Source: Micromonospora sp. C28SCA-DRY-2 (lineage in GTDB: Bacteria; Actinomycetota; Actinomycetes; Mycobacteriales; Micromonosporaceae). Taken from it: 64,000 nucleotides of DNA. Shown one piece after another: positions 8,245 through 16,777 of the stretch; position 1 is the stretch's first letter; the number at the start of each line of letters is the position of its first letter. Made by a program: the position numbers and the translations under genes. Location: NCBI RefSeq assembly GCF_030519475.1, contig NZ_JAUMKD010000010.1:186001-250000 (forward strand), written 5' to 3'. The notes below the pieces were generated by a model. It did no database searches. It saw only the letters and a list, made by a program, of their open reading frames with translations, and was not told where the DNA came from.

Positions 8245-8994
8245 TCAGCCCAGGTCGCAGGCCGCCAGGGACCGCTCGTAGCCGCGGAAGAAGGACTCGG
8301 TGCGCTGTTCGGCGGTGCCGTGCGAGCCCTCCGCGAACCACGGCTGGTCGGGGTCGTCGCCGACCGCGAGCAGCCCTTCGCGGAACTCGTCCAGGTCGCC
8401 CTCGTCGAGGGTCAGCACCCCGCCGCGCACCGAGTCCCCCAGGTACGCCCCGGCCATGCAGTCGGCCTGCAACTCCTGCTGGATGGTGAAGCTGTAGCGG
8501 ATGCCGAGCCGGACCTGGATGGCGTGCGCGTACTCGTGGCCCAGCAGGTAGAACACGAACGCGTCGCCGACCTGCCGGAACGCCCCCACCGACCAGCGCA
8601 CGTCGTAGGCGATGAAGTCGCCGGCCGAGCAGTAGACGGCGTTGTTGCGGGGAATCTCCTGCCCGCCGCAGGTCACCTCGCCGCCGCGCTGGTACGGGAT
8701 GATCCGCCGCACCGGCCGGAACCGCTCACCCGAAGCCCGGAACTGCTCGGCCCAGTACCGCTCGGCGATGCTCTGCGCGTCGCGGACGTCCTGCTGGAAC
8801 TCCTCGACGCTGGTGGTGCCGTCCGCCCGGGTCTGCCCCGCCCCGGGCGAGGCGGATGCCCCGGGACGCTGCGGCGCGGGCTCGCCACCGTCCGGTTCGG
8901 AGACGCCGCCGACGAAACAGCCGGCGGTCGCCACCAACGCCACCACCAACCCGGCCAGCGACCCGCGCGACCGCCGATGCGAACGTGCCGTCAC
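8245..8994 (-). CDS. Lipoprotein neutral zinc metallopeptidase (YpfJ-like)
   Basis: 249 residues from GTG 8994, chosen because it places a lipoprotein signal (LVVALVATAGC, lipobox Cys26) at the N-terminus; the longer frame to 9096 has no signal. The catalytic motif HEYAH occupies residues 153-157 (H153, E154, H157), and a downstream QADCMAGAYLGD segment carries the likely third zinc ligand. Four cysteines (for example in VTCGGQ and VYCSAG) may form disulphides, as expected for an exported protein. The fold and spacing fit the neutral zinc metallopeptidase family. The substrate is unknown. Confidence 0.88.
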   Translation of the reverse strand: MTARSHRRSRGSLAGLVVALVATAGCFVGGVSEPDGGEPAPQRPGASASPGAGQTRADGTTSVEEFQQDVRDAQSIAERYWAEQFRASGERFRPVRRIIPYQRGGEVTCGGQEIPRNNAVYCSAGDFIAYDVRWSVGAFRQVGDAFVFYLLGHEYAHAIQVRLGIRYSFTIQQELQADCMAGAYLGDSVRGGVLTLDEGDLDEFREGLLAVGDDPDQPWFAEGSHGTAEQRTESFFRGYERSLAACDLG

Positions 8995-9105
8995 AGTGCC
9001 CTCCCGGCGTCGGCGATGCCCGTGCAGTACCCCGACGGCACGTCCGTCATGCCCTCGCCGTGATCCACGGCGCCACGGCCACGGCGGTTCACCCACGCGG
9101 AGCGT

Positions 9106-9315
9106 TCAGAACCCCTGCGTCTCGTTGCGCGCCGACCACTCCTGCCCCGGGGAGGCGTGTCGCCGCACCTCGTGCGCGTGCTGGCTGGCGCGCGCGTCCC
9201 GGTCGGCGCGCGTGTCGTCGGGCCCGCTGAGCCGCCGGCGGTCCCGCCAGCCCACCCAGGCGAACGCCCCGAGGATCACCACCGCGACACCGCCGAGCAG
9301 CATCCACATCGTCAT
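9106..9315 (-). CDS. Small single-helix membrane protein, unknown function
   Basis: 69 residues from ATG 9315. Residues 3-23 form one hydrophobic helix (MWMLLGGVAVVILGAFAWVGW) followed by a charged, Arg/Asp/His-rich cytoplasmic-type tail. No domain is recognised. It runs divergently from the DGPF gene at 9446. Upstream in-frame codons to 9456 overlap the promoter region of that gene and are unlikely to be used. Confidence 0.6.
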   Translation of the reverse strand: MTMWMLLGGVAVVILGAFAWVGWRDRRRLSGPDDTRADRDARASQHAHEVRRHASPGQEWSARNETQGF

Positions 9316-9445
9316 GCGTCGACGGTAGTCGACCCCGGCACCCGTGCCGCGGACGTAGGCTCCACCCCTCGGTGTCCGGAACCGGCGGGCGGCGCCGACG
9401 TCTCCGGTGAGGGCGCCGCACCGGCGCCGACGAGGAGGATTCGCG

Positions 9446-9850
9446 ATGAAGTACATGATCCTGCTGTACGGCTCCCAGCGCGACTACGACGTGCTGGCCG
9501 GCCGGCCCGCGGCCGACAAGCCGGCCATGTCCGCCGAGGAGGTCGCCGCCATGCACGCCCACATGGAGAAGATCCACCAGGCGCTGGCCGAGTCCGGTGA
9601 ACTGGTGGACGCGCGCGGGCTGGTCGCCCCGGTGCACGCCCGCCGGGTGCAGCTCAGCGGCGGGCTGCCGGTGGTCACCGATGGGCCCTACCCGGAGACG
9701 CAGGAGGTGCTGGCCGGCTACACCATCGTGGAGTGCGACAGCTTCGACCGGGCCACCGAGATCGCCGCCACCTTCGTCAACCCGGACGCCCCCGGCGAGT
9801 ACGTGGACGTGCGGCCGGTCGCCGAGGGCATCGCCGACCTGGACGGCTGA
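9446..9850 (+). CDS. DGPF/YCII-domain protein paired with an ECF sigma factor
   Basis: 134 residues with GAGGAGG at 9432-9438. The protein opens MKYMILLYGSQ and carries the family signature TDGPYPETQEVLAGY, the 'DGPF' motif of YCII-related dimeric alpha/beta-barrel proteins. Such genes are strikingly linked to ECF42-group sigma factors, and here the sigma gene starts 7 bp after the stop, so they form an operon. No enzymatic activity is established for the family; a regulatory or small-molecule-binding role connected to the sigma factor is usually assumed. Confidence 0.93.
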   Translation: MKYMILLYGSQRDYDVLAGRPAADKPAMSAEEVAAMHAHMEKIHQALAESGELVDARGLVAPVHARRVQLSGGLPVVTDGPYPETQEVLAGYTIVECDSFDRATEIAATFVNPDAPGEYVDVRPVAEGIADLDG

Positions 9851-9857
9851 GCCGGCG

Positions 9858-11099
9858 ATGCCCGGGGAACGTGTCGAGGACCTGCTGCGCCGGCTGGCGC
9901 CGCAGGTCCTCGGGGCGCTCGTCCGCCGGTACGGCCACTTCGACACCGCCGAGGACGCCACCCAGGAGGCGCTGATCGCGGCGGCCACCGGCTGGCCGCG
10001 CGACGGCGTACCCGACAACCCGCGGGCCTGGCTGATCACCGTGGCGTCCCGCCGGCTGACCGACCTGCTGCGCAGCGAGCAGGCCCGGCAGCGGCGGGAG
10101 GACGCGGTGGCCCGCCGGGTGCTGCCCGAGCAACGGCTGGCTCCGGCCGCCGACCGGCCGCCGGCCGACACCGACGACACCCTCACCCTGCTGTTCCTGT
10201 GCTGTCATCCGGCGCTGTCGCCGGCCTCCCAGATCGCGCTCACGCTGCGCGCCGTCGGCGGGTTGAGCACCGCCGAGGTGGCCCGGGCGTTCCTGGTGCC
10301 GGAGGCCACGATGACCCGCCGGATCACCCGCGGCAAGCAGCGCATCCGCGACAGTGGACTGCCCTTCGCGATGCCGGTCGGGCCCGAGCGTGCCGCGCGC
10401 CTCGCCGCCGTCCTGCACGTGCTTTACCTGATCTTCAACGAGGGGTACGCCAGCACCGCCGGCCCGGCCCTGCTCCGCGCCGACCTGGCCGCCGAGGCGA
10501 TCCGGCTGACCCGCCTGCTGCACCGGCTGCTGCCGGACGACCCGGAGGTCACCGGGCTGCTCGCGCTGATGCTGCTCACCGACGCGCGGGCGCCGGCGCG
10601 CACCGGCCCGCACGGCGAACTGGTGCCGATGGCCGAGCAGGACCGCAGCCGGTGGAAGGCCGGCCAGATCGCCGAGGGCATCGCCCTGGTCACCGCCGCG
10701 CTCCCCCGCGGCCGGGTCGGCCCCTACCAGGTGCAGGCGGCGATCGCCGCCGTGCACGACGAGGCGCCGAGCGCCGAGGCGACCGACTGGGCCCAGATCA
10801 CCGCGCTGTACGAGGTGCTGCGGCAGGTCTCCGACAGTCCGGTGGTGGCGCTCAACCACGCGGTGGCGGTGGCCATGAGCCGGGGCGCCGCGGTCGGACT
10901 CGCCCTGGTCGACGCGCTGGCCGCCGACGGCCGGCTGGACGGCGACGCGCGTCTGCCGGCCGTCCGCGCGCACCTGCTGGAACTGCTCGGCGACCGGACC
11001 GCCGCCCGGGACGCCTACCGGGCGGCCGCCGCCCGGTCGACCAACCTGGCCCAGCAGCGCTACCTGCACGCCCGGGCCGACCGCCTCGACGGCGGGTGA
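9858..11099 (+). CDS. ECF42-type RNA polymerase sigma factor with long C-terminal extension
   Basis: 413 residues from ATG 9858. The sigma-70 region 2 spans about residues 10-80 (FDTAEDATQEALIAA ... NPRAWLITVASRRLTDLLRS) and region 4 about 115-175 (LSTAEVARAFLVPEATMTRRITRGKQRI). The remaining ~230 residues form the helical, TPR-like extension typical of ECF42; such members usually lack an anti-sigma gene and the extension is thought to govern activity. The upstream neighbour is a DGPF protein, exactly as in known ECF42 loci. The target promoters are unknown, although the group often regulates its own operon. Confidence 0.93.
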   Translation: MPGERVEDLLRRLAPQVLGALVRRYGHFDTAEDATQEALIAAATGWPRDGVPDNPRAWLITVASRRLTDLLRSEQARQRREDAVARRVLPEQRLAPAADRPPADTDDTLTLLFLCCHPALSPASQIALTLRAVGGLSTAEVARAFLVPEATMTRRITRGKQRIRDSGLPFAMPVGPERAARLAAVLHVLYLIFNEGYASTAGPALLRADLAAEAIRLTRLLHRLLPDDPEVTGLLALMLLTDARAPARTGPHGELVPMAEQDRSRWKAGQIAEGIALVTAALPRGRVGPYQVQAAIAAVHDEAPSAEATDWAQITALYEVLRQVSDSPVVALNHAVAVAMSRGAAVGLALVDALAADGRLDGDARLPAVRAHLLELLGDRTAARDAYRAAAARSTNLAQQRYLHARADRLDGG

Positions 11100-11107
11100 G
11101 GCGCCGG

Positions 11108-11191
11108 GCGCCTGCGGCAGCGCCGCGGCGCGCTGGGCGCGTGCGGCAGCGCCGGGGCGCGTGAGGCAGCGCCGGGGCGCTGCGGTGGCGC
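11108..11191. repeat. 20-bp GC-rich direct repeats between convergent genes
   Basis: A unit GCGCGTGCGGCAGCGCCGGG recurs with small changes at about 11108, 11137, 11157 and 11177 (period 20 for the last three). It fills the gap between the sigma-factor stop (11099) and the antiporter stop (11196). Each unit can fold on itself through GCGGC/GCGCC, so the array may act as a terminator region. Confidence 0.7.
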
Positions 11192-11195
11192 CGGG

Positions 11196-12299
11196 TCAGG
11201 GGCTGGCGGCGAGGAAGACGAAGGCGGCGAGCAGCACCAGGTGGACGCCGCCCTGCAACAGGGTGGCGCGCCCCGGCACCACGGTCAGCACCCCGCTGAC
11301 CACGGTGAGGGCGAGCAGGGTCATCTGGGTGCCGCCGAGGCCGAGCACCAGCGGGCCCTCCAGCCAGATCATGGCCAGCGCTATTGCCGGGATGGTCAGC
11401 CCGATGCTGGCCATCGCCGAGCCGAGGGCCAGGTTCAGGCTGATCTGCACCCGGTCCCGGCGCGCCGCGCGGACCGCTGCCAGGGTCTCGGGCAGCAGCA
11501 CCAGCAGCGCGATGAGCACGCCGACGAACGAGTGCGGCAGGTTGGCCTTGGCGGTGGCGGCCTCGATCGTCGGGGAGACCGACTTGGCGTCGCCGACCAC
11601 CGCTACCAGCGAGACGAGCAGCAGGGCGAGGCTGATCAGCGCTTTGCGGGTCGACGGCGGTGCGGCGTGACCGTCGCTCTCGATCACCGCGCCCTCGCTG
11701 GTGACCGGCAGGAAGTAGTCCCGGTGCCGGCCGGTCTGGACCAGGACGAACAGCCCGTACAGCGCCAGCGAGGCCACCGCGGCGAAGGCCAGCTGAGCCG
11801 GGCTGAACTGCGGGCCGGGGCGGCTCGTGGTGAAGGTCGGCACCACCAGGCTGAGCGTGGCGAGGGTGGCCACGGTGGCCAGTGCCCCGCCGGTGCCCTC
11901 GGAGTTGAACACCGCCACCCGCCGGCGCAGCGCGCCGATCAGCAGCGACAGGCCGAGGATCCCGTTACAGGTGATCATCACGGCGGCGAAGACGGTGTCC
12001 CGGGCCAGCGACTGGGTCTTCTCCCCGCCGCTGATCATCAGCGTGACGATCAGGGCGACCTCGATGACGGTGACCGCCACCGCGAGCACCAGCGAGCCGA
12101 ACGGCTCCCCCACCCGGTGCGCGACCACCTCGGCGTGGTGCACGGCGGCCAGCACCGCGCCGGCCAGGAAGGCGGCCACCACCACCACGAGCGGGCCCGA
12201 CAACTCGCTTCCCCAGGTCAGGATCAGCAACAGCACCGCCAGCAGCGGCACGATCACGGTCCAGTCGGTCAGACGAGCGCGGAGCTGAGCGGCCATCAC
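11196..12299 (-). CDS. Ca2+/H+ (cation/proton) antiporter, ChaA/CaCA family
   Basis: 367 residues from GTG 12299; an ATG immediately follows at 12296. About eleven hydrophobic segments are visible. The two inverted alpha-repeat signatures of Ca2+:cation exchangers are present: AVAVTVIEVALIVTLMISGG and FVGVLIALLVLLPETLAAV, with the conserved acidic residues E and E/T expected for ion coordination. The order and length match ChaA-like exchangers, which export Ca2+ or Na+/K+ in exchange for protons. It is monocistronic and convergent with the sigma-factor operon. Confidence 0.92.
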   Translation of the reverse strand: MMAAQLRARLTDWTVIVPLLAVLLLILTWGSELSGPLVVVVAAFLAGAVLAAVHHAEVVAHRVGEPFGSLVLAVAVTVIEVALIVTLMISGGEKTQSLARDTVFAAVMITCNGILGLSLLIGALRRRVAVFNSEGTGGALATVATLATLSLVVPTFTTSRPGPQFSPAQLAFAAVASLALYGLFVLVQTGRHRDYFLPVTSEGAVIESDGHAAPPSTRKALISLALLLVSLVAVVGDAKSVSPTIEAATAKANLPHSFVGVLIALLVLLPETLAAVRAARRDRVQISLNLALGSAMASIGLTIPAIALAMIWLEGPLVLGLGGTQMTLLALTVVSGVLTVVPGRATLLQGGVHLVLLAAFVFLAASP

Positions 12300-12406
12300 T
12301 CAACCCTGCCAGGAAACTGGATCATGTGACCACCACCCGAGGTCATGACCACCGTACGAACCGTCACGCCCCACAGCCTGCCCGGCCGCCGGGAGTCCCG
12401 CGCGGC

Positions 12407-12462
12407 GACGGTCGAACCGGTCCCGGCGTGTCGACCACGGCGGGCGGCCGGTCCACCAGCGG
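12407..12462. repeat. Dispersed 57-bp intergenic repeat, copy 1
   Basis: This stretch matches 54053-54109 in the same orientation with roughly 90% identity (a few substitutions and two one-base gaps). Both copies lie outside genes: this one between the antiporter start and the stop of the 12484-13308 gene. It begins GACGGTCGAA and ends CCACCAGCGG. Confidence 0.8.
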
Positions 12463-12483
12463 CGCCGCGGATTCCGCAGTGGA

Positions 12484-13308
12484 TCAGCCGAGCAGCGCCG
12501 GCGCGATCACGGCGGCCAACACGCGATCGTCCGGCTGGTGGGCCGCCCAGTTCAGCGCCCCGAGCACCACCACCGGGCCGCCCGACGCCGTCGCCGCCAC
12601 GATGTCGGCGACCGGCAGCGCCGCGAGCAGCCGCCGCACCAGAACGCCCTCACCCCACAGCGCCTCCGTCGGGTACGGCAGCCGGCCCAGCCACGCCAGC
12701 AGCGCACCCGCCCGGGCCACCGGATCCGGTTCCGCCGCGGCCAGCCGCTCGGCGAGTCGGCGTACCCGGTCCTGGGGAAGCCGGGCGGCGGTGTCGCCGG
12801 CGACGCCGACCAGGAAGTCCCGAAGCACCAGGGGCACCTCCCGCCCGACCAGCACCGCCGGCGCCCCGACCGGGCGGAACTGCGGACCGTCCGGCGCCTC
12901 GTCGAACCCGAGGGTGGTCACGAGCGGACCGAGCAGGTCGACGAGCAGACCGCTCACCCCGCACTCGGCCAGGAAGAGCGTCAACGCCCGCGGCTCGGCG
13001 ACCTCGAGGTCGTCGGCGAACCTGGACCGCTGCCACGAGACGCTGCCGTGCCCGTGCAGGGTGGCGCTGCCGAGCAACTCGTCGTCGACGCCGTACAGGG
13101 CCAGGGTGGGGCCGCCCAGGCAGCGGCAGACGTCGCCGGTGAACCGGCCGACCGTGGTGAGTTGCCGCATCCGGGCCAGCCGGACGGGGTCGCGCGTCTC
13201 GGCCAGCACGGCGCGGTCGGCCAGCGGCCCGCCGTCCAGACCGCCGTCGAGGACGCGTACCGCCCGGGTCCGCGCCCAGACGTCGGGCAGCCAGTCGGTG
13301 AGCAGCAC
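12484..13308 (-). CDS. Conserved hypothetical protein, unknown function
   Basis: I do not recognise a family. 274 residues if started at GTG 13308, which lies 6 nt after TACGAT (13315-13320 on the minus strand) and so fits a leaderless start; an in-frame GTG at 13341 would add 11 residues. The protein is soluble-looking, rich in Leu, Val and Arg, with no signal peptide. It contains a Cys pair in GDVCRCLGGPTLALYG and hydrophobic helical stretches such as LTLFLAECGVSGLLVDLLGPLVTTLGF. Codon bias (strong third-position G/C) supports coding on this strand. Confidence 0.75.
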   Translation of the reverse strand: MLLTDWLPDVWARTRAVRVLDGGLDGGPLADRAVLAETRDPVRLARMRQLTTVGRFTGDVCRCLGGPTLALYGVDDELLGSATLHGHGSVSWQRSRFADDLEVAEPRALTLFLAECGVSGLLVDLLGPLVTTLGFDEAPDGPQFRPVGAPAVLVGREVPLVLRDFLVGVAGDTAARLPQDRVRRLAERLAAAEPDPVARAGALLAWLGRLPYPTEALWGEGVLVRRLLAALPVADIVAATASGGPVVVLGALNWAAHQPDDRVLAAVIAPALLG

Positions 13309-13395
13309 CGCGCCATCGTAGGGGCGGCCGCCGCGGCGCACCGCCCCGCCGTCGCCGCGGCCGGCCGTACCTCCGCTCGGCCGGCACCCGACCTG

Positions 13396-13626
13396 TCACC
13401 CGCCGCCGGCCCGGCTGACCAGCCAGGTCAGGGCCCACCCGGCGGCGACGACGATGCCGACGACGCCGGCGGCGGCGAGGCCGAGCAGGACGCGCCAGGC
13501 GACGACCATCACGCCGTCGTGCTCGATGCGCCGGGTCATCGGGTCGACCCGCCCGTCGCGCGGTCCGAACCGGCCCCACCGCCGAGCCCGCAGCCCGTAC
13601 TCGAAACGTCCACCGATCACTCCCAT
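13396..13626 (-). CDS. Small membrane protein with one C-terminal helix
   Basis: 76 residues from ATG 13626. A basic N-terminal half (FEYGLRARRWGRFGPRDGRVD) is followed by one hydrophobic segment at about residues 46-70 (WRVLLGLAAAGVVGIVVAAGWAL). No family is recognised and no good ribosome site is seen. It lies downstream of, and on the opposite strand from, the methyltransferase gene. Confidence 0.5.
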   Translation of the reverse strand: MGVIGGRFEYGLRARRWGRFGPRDGRVDPMTRRIEHDGVMVVAWRVLLGLAAAGVVGIVVAAGWALTWLVSRAGGG

Positions 13627-13792
13627 CCGTGCGGCCTTCAACGCCTGGATGCGTGCCGAGGTGGATTCGGTTGCACGGCCGGCACGCTCGGGTCCACGCG
13701 AGACGCCTGACCTGATCCGCGGTGCTGGTGCGGCTGCTCCGCTCGCCAGAAACGGATCGGCAAGCGGCCCCGGGACTCGTAGCCTCGCCAGG

Positions 13793-14419
13793 ATGGGCGG
13801 CAGTGACCCGCGTGACCTGGTCCGACGCGGATACGACGAACTCTCCTACCACTACCGGGCGGACGATGCCGCCGACGGCCAGTACGGTCCCTGGCTCGAC
13901 GACCTGCACGGACGGCTATCGGCCTCGGCGGCGGTCCTCGACCTCGGATGCGGCTGTGGCGTGCCGGTCGCCCGTTCCCTCGCCAGCGCCGGCCACCGCG
14001 TCACCGGCATCGACATCAGCGACGTGCAGATCGAGCGGGCCCGCCGCCTGGTGCCGACCGGCACCTTCCGCCGCGCTGACGCCACCCGACTGGACCTGCC
14101 GCCGGCCTCGTTCGACGCCGTGGTCTGCCTCTACACCCTGATCCACATGCCCCTGACCGACCAACCGCGGCTCATCGGGCGGATCGCCACCTGGCTACGG
14201 CCCGGGGGCTGGCTGCTGACCACCGTCGGCACCAGCGCCTGGACCGGCACCGAGGACAACTGGCTCGGTGGTCCGGCCGCCATGTGGTGGAGCCAAGCTG
14301 GCGCCTCGACCTACCGTTCCTGGCTGCATCGGGCGGGACTGGAGGTCACCGCCGAGGACTTCGTCCCGGAGGGGGACAGCGGTCACGCACTGTTCTGGGC
14401 ACGACGGCCACAGAGCTGA
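13793..14419 (+). CDS. SAM-dependent methyltransferase (class I)
   Basis: 208 residues from ATG 13793, preceded at 7 nt by TAGCCT (13780-13785) and no ribosome site, suggesting a leaderless transcript; the longer open frame back to 13454 runs over the neighbouring gene. Motif I is VLDLGCGCGVPVA, the acidic motif II end is GIDISDVQIERAR, and a motif corresponding to IV is SFDAVVCLYTLIHMP. This is a methyltransferase_11/25-like Rossmann protein. The substrate is unknown; the long Trp-rich C-terminal region (GTSAWTGTEDNWLGG ... MWWSQ) probably shapes the acceptor site. Confidence 0.88.
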   Translation: MGGSDPRDLVRRGYDELSYHYRADDAADGQYGPWLDDLHGRLSASAAVLDLGCGCGVPVARSLASAGHRVTGIDISDVQIERARRLVPTGTFRRADATRLDLPPASFDAVVCLYTLIHMPLTDQPRLIGRIATWLRPGGWLLTTVGTSAWTGTEDNWLGGPAAMWWSQAGASTYRSWLHRAGLEVTAEDFVPEGDSGHALFWARRPQS

Positions 14420-14503
14420 CCCCACCGGTGGGTCCACGTGATGGCGCCAGGCCGGCTTCACTCGATGGGTGACGCTCGCAGAGAGGGATCGCTATCGTGC
14501 GAC

Positions 14504-14815
14504 GGTGACCGCTGGTGCCGAGCGTCCCTTGCTCTTCCTCGACGTCGACGGACCACTCATTCCGTTTGGCGGAAATTCGCCGAAGGCCCCCGAAGGGGGT
14601 GCAGTCAGGGTTGCCGCGACCGCCGCACCGGAGGACATGTCCAATCCGCTCCTGTCCAGGCTCAACCCGACGCACGGTGGGCGGCTCACCAGACTTGGAT
14701 GCAGGCTGGTCTGGGCCACTTGAGCTGGGCGTCTCGGACGTGCCTGGCACATCCGACTCGACGATTCAGAGATCCTGCGTCCAGACGCCGGTCGGGTGAT
14801 CCGCAGGCCGCTTCC
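14504..14815 (+). pseudogene. HAD-like hydrolase remnant interrupted by a stop codon
   Basis: From GTG 14504 the frame reads RPLLFLDVDGPLIPFGG, a HAD motif I with both Asp residues, and later NPLLSRLNPTHGGRLTRLGCRLVWAT, the conserved core of a small actinobacterial HAD family in which a Trp normally follows WAT. Here the next codon is TGA (14721-14723). The frame then continues without the expected family sequence. Interpretation: a nonsense-mutated and 3'-truncated gene. It runs head-on into another truncated gene on the opposite strand (14855-15055), so a deletion joining the two is likely. Confidence 0.6.
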
Positions 14816-14854
14816 AGAGCTGAGGCTGCCGTTGGTGCAGGTGGTCTTCGCTGT

Positions 14855-15055
14855 CCCGGTCCCAATGAAACCGGTGTGCCACAGCCCGATCGTGTACGCC
14901 CAGCCGGGCCCCTTGTCATCGTCGGGGATCGTCACCACGCTCCAGCCGTGCTGCTGGACGTGTCCGATCGTCGTCAGCTCCGTGGGGTGTCGGTCGTCCG
15001 TGTCGCCGTACTCGTGACAGAGGATGCGGTGGCAGGGCGAAACGGCTTGATTCAC
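14855..15055 (-). pseudogene. DUF4262-like gene fragment (5' part only)
   Basis: From GTG 15055 the minus strand encodes about 65 residues including GHVQQHGWSVVTIPDDDKGPG and AYTIGLWHTG, the N-terminal signature of DUF4262 proteins. After TIGLWHTG the conserved continuation (a HPE motif and the rest of the ~150-residue domain) is missing and the frame runs into the remnant of the opposing HAD-like gene. No function is known for the family. I call it a truncated pseudogene. Confidence 0.6.
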
Positions 15056-15121
15056 ACCGTCATCGTACGGCCGGCCCCGGCCCCACCTGGCCGGTGGAAG
15101 GGCGGGTACGTCCGGCCGTGC

Positions 15122-16030
15122 TCAGCGGGTGGCTGCGTCGGCGAGGATCGCCTGGAGACGGCTTCGACACTCGGCGACGAAAGCGGGGTAGGTGTGCCAG
15201 TAGTACGAGATGCCGCTGGCGCCCACCGCGATGGCCCAGGCGCGGGCGCGCGTCCAGGTCAGCTCGTCGAGGCCCAGGGCGTCCCAGTACGTGTGTCGCG
15301 CTTCGGACGGTAGGTCCCACACCGTGGAGTGCTCGGCGTCGGGCAAGCCGATCGACAGGCCGCCGAAGTCGATGACCGCGTGCAACCTGCCGTCCCGCAC
15401 CAGGAGGTTGGTGGGCTTGAGATCGCCGTGCAGCCACACCTGGGGTCCGGAGGGTTCGGGCAGGGCGAGCGCTTCGCGCCACAACCGTTCCAGCGTCTCG
15501 ACGTCGATGTCCCCGCCGACGGTGGCTCGACAGTCCCGGAGACACCTGCTGATCCACTCGTCGCAGGCCCGCAGATGTCCGCCGCGGTACCAACTCAGGT
15601 CGCCCGTGCGGGTCGCCCCCATGAGGTCGATACCGTGCAGGTCCCGCACGACGGCCGCCAGATCAGCGCCGAAGGCCGACCAGTCCTGGACGGTGTCCGG
15701 CCCGGCCTCGCCGCCGTCGATCCACCGGTAGATCGACCAAGGGAGCGGATAGCCGGCGGCGGGCATGCCGGCATGCACCGGCTCCGGGACCGAGCATGCC
15801 ACCAGCGGCGCCAGCCGGGGCAGCCATTCCTGCTCCTTGCGCAGGGACCGCGCCTTGTCAGCGGTTCGCGGGAGTCGCACGAGCAGGTCACTGCCCAGCC
15901 GGTACATGACGTTGTCGGTGCCGGCACCCGCTGGCGACAGCGGCAGCCCGGCCCACTGTGGGCACTGCTCATCCAGCAGCGACCTGACAACGCCCTCGTC
16001 GATCCGGACCTCGTCCTGGTGGATGGTCAT
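15122..16030 (-). CDS. Aminoglycoside phosphotransferase (APH)-family kinase
   Basis: 302 residues from ATG 16030; the longer frame to 16102 has no support. The kinase-like fold shows an N-lobe (GAGTDNVMYRLGSDLLVRLPR, the Lys position replaced by Arg in LVRLPR as in many family members), the Brenner catalytic loop HGDLKPTNLLV and the Mg-binding DFGGLSIG. Related proteins are often annotated as aminoglycoside or macrolide phosphotransferases, but many act on other small molecules, so resistance cannot be claimed. It is monocistronic and precedes no related gene. Confidence 0.88.
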   Translation of the reverse strand: MTIHQDEVRIDEGVVRSLLDEQCPQWAGLPLSPAGAGTDNVMYRLGSDLLVRLPRTADKARSLRKEQEWLPRLAPLVACSVPEPVHAGMPAAGYPLPWSIYRWIDGGEAGPDTVQDWSAFGADLAAVVRDLHGIDLMGATRTGDLSWYRGGHLRACDEWISRCLRDCRATVGGDIDVETLERLWREALALPEPSGPQVWLHGDLKPTNLLVRDGRLHAVIDFGGLSIGLPDAEHSTVWDLPSEARHTYWDALGLDELTWTRARAWAIAVGASGISYYWHTYPAFVAECRSRLQAILADAATR

Positions 16031-16148
16031 GCCAAGATCTTTCCCTGGGATTCCGCGCCGAGCGACTGACTTTCCGCAGCGCGCACCGAGGCAACCGCCC
16101 AATTGCCGCGATCCGCGCGATCACGCACTGTCGACGTCGAGTCGGCGG

Positions 16149-16712
16149 TCACTCCGCCGCCGGCAGGGTCGGGTGGTCGGTGGGGTAGATGCCGATCGCG
16201 AACCCGTACATGGTCTCGCCGGACCTCGGCATCCGGTCGAACGCATCGACCAGTTCCGCCATCTGGTCCCAGAACTGGGCGGCCTGGTCCTCCGAGATGC
16301 GCGCATGCCGGATGAAGCCCCAGAGCTTGCCCTGCTCGAACGCGTTCGCGGACTCGCGTGCAGCCACCTCGAAGTCGTTGAAGTCGCCCGGCATCTGCCC
16401 ACCGGCGGGCGATGGCTCGGCAGCCACGTAGAACATGCGCGCGGTGCGCCCGTAGAAGCGCTCCTCGATCGCCCGCACCTTCCGCGTGCGTACCACCTGG
16501 AGCAGGCCGCTCCGGGCGAGCACGTCCACGTGGTGCGCGACGGTGCTCTTGGGGCGCTCGACCGCGGCCGCGAGCTCGGTGACGGTCGCGGCCCGCTCGT
16601 GGAGGAGCTGCAGGATCACCGTGCGGAGCGGGTGGCCGATGGCCTTCACCTGGTCCGGTCTGGTCAGCGCCATCCGATCGGCAAGCTCGTAGTCCGGGGG
16701 GTTGTCCGCCAT
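16149..16712 (-). CDS. ArsR-like winged-helix transcriptional regulator
   Basis: 187 residues from ATG 16712. A winged helix occupies about residues 18-85: QVKAIGHPLRTVILQLLHERAATVTELAAAVERPKSTVAHHVDVLARSGLLQVVRTRKVRAIEERFY, typical of ArsR/HTH_20 regulators, followed by a ~100-residue C-terminal region of unknown ligand. The gene is divergent from the hydrolase at 16778, and GGAACGTTCC lies between them, so it probably represses that gene and itself. No metal-binding cysteines are present, so the inducer is unlikely to be a metal. Confidence 0.88.
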   Translation of the reverse strand: MADNPPDYELADRMALTRPDQVKAIGHPLRTVILQLLHERAATVTELAAAVERPKSTVAHHVDVLARSGLLQVVRTRKVRAIEERFYGRTARMFYVAAEPSPAGGQMPGDFNDFEVAARESANAFEQGKLWGFIRHARISEDQAAQFWDQMAELVDAFDRMPRSGETMYGFAIGIYPTDHPTLPAAE

Positions 16713-16733
16713 GGCGTAACAGACTAGCATCGC

Positions 16734-16743
16734 GGAACGTTCC
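16734..16743. promoter_or_regulatory. Palindromic operator candidate GGAACGTTCC
   Basis: A perfect 10-bp palindrome in the 65-bp gap between the divergent ArsR-like regulator (ATG 16712) and the hydrolase (ATG 16778). A TAGTCT box on the minus strand lies between it and the regulator start, so a protein bound here would cover the regulator's promoter. Confidence 0.5.
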
Positions 16744-16777
16744 AAAAAATTCGATCGTTCGCGAGGAGTGCGACGCC

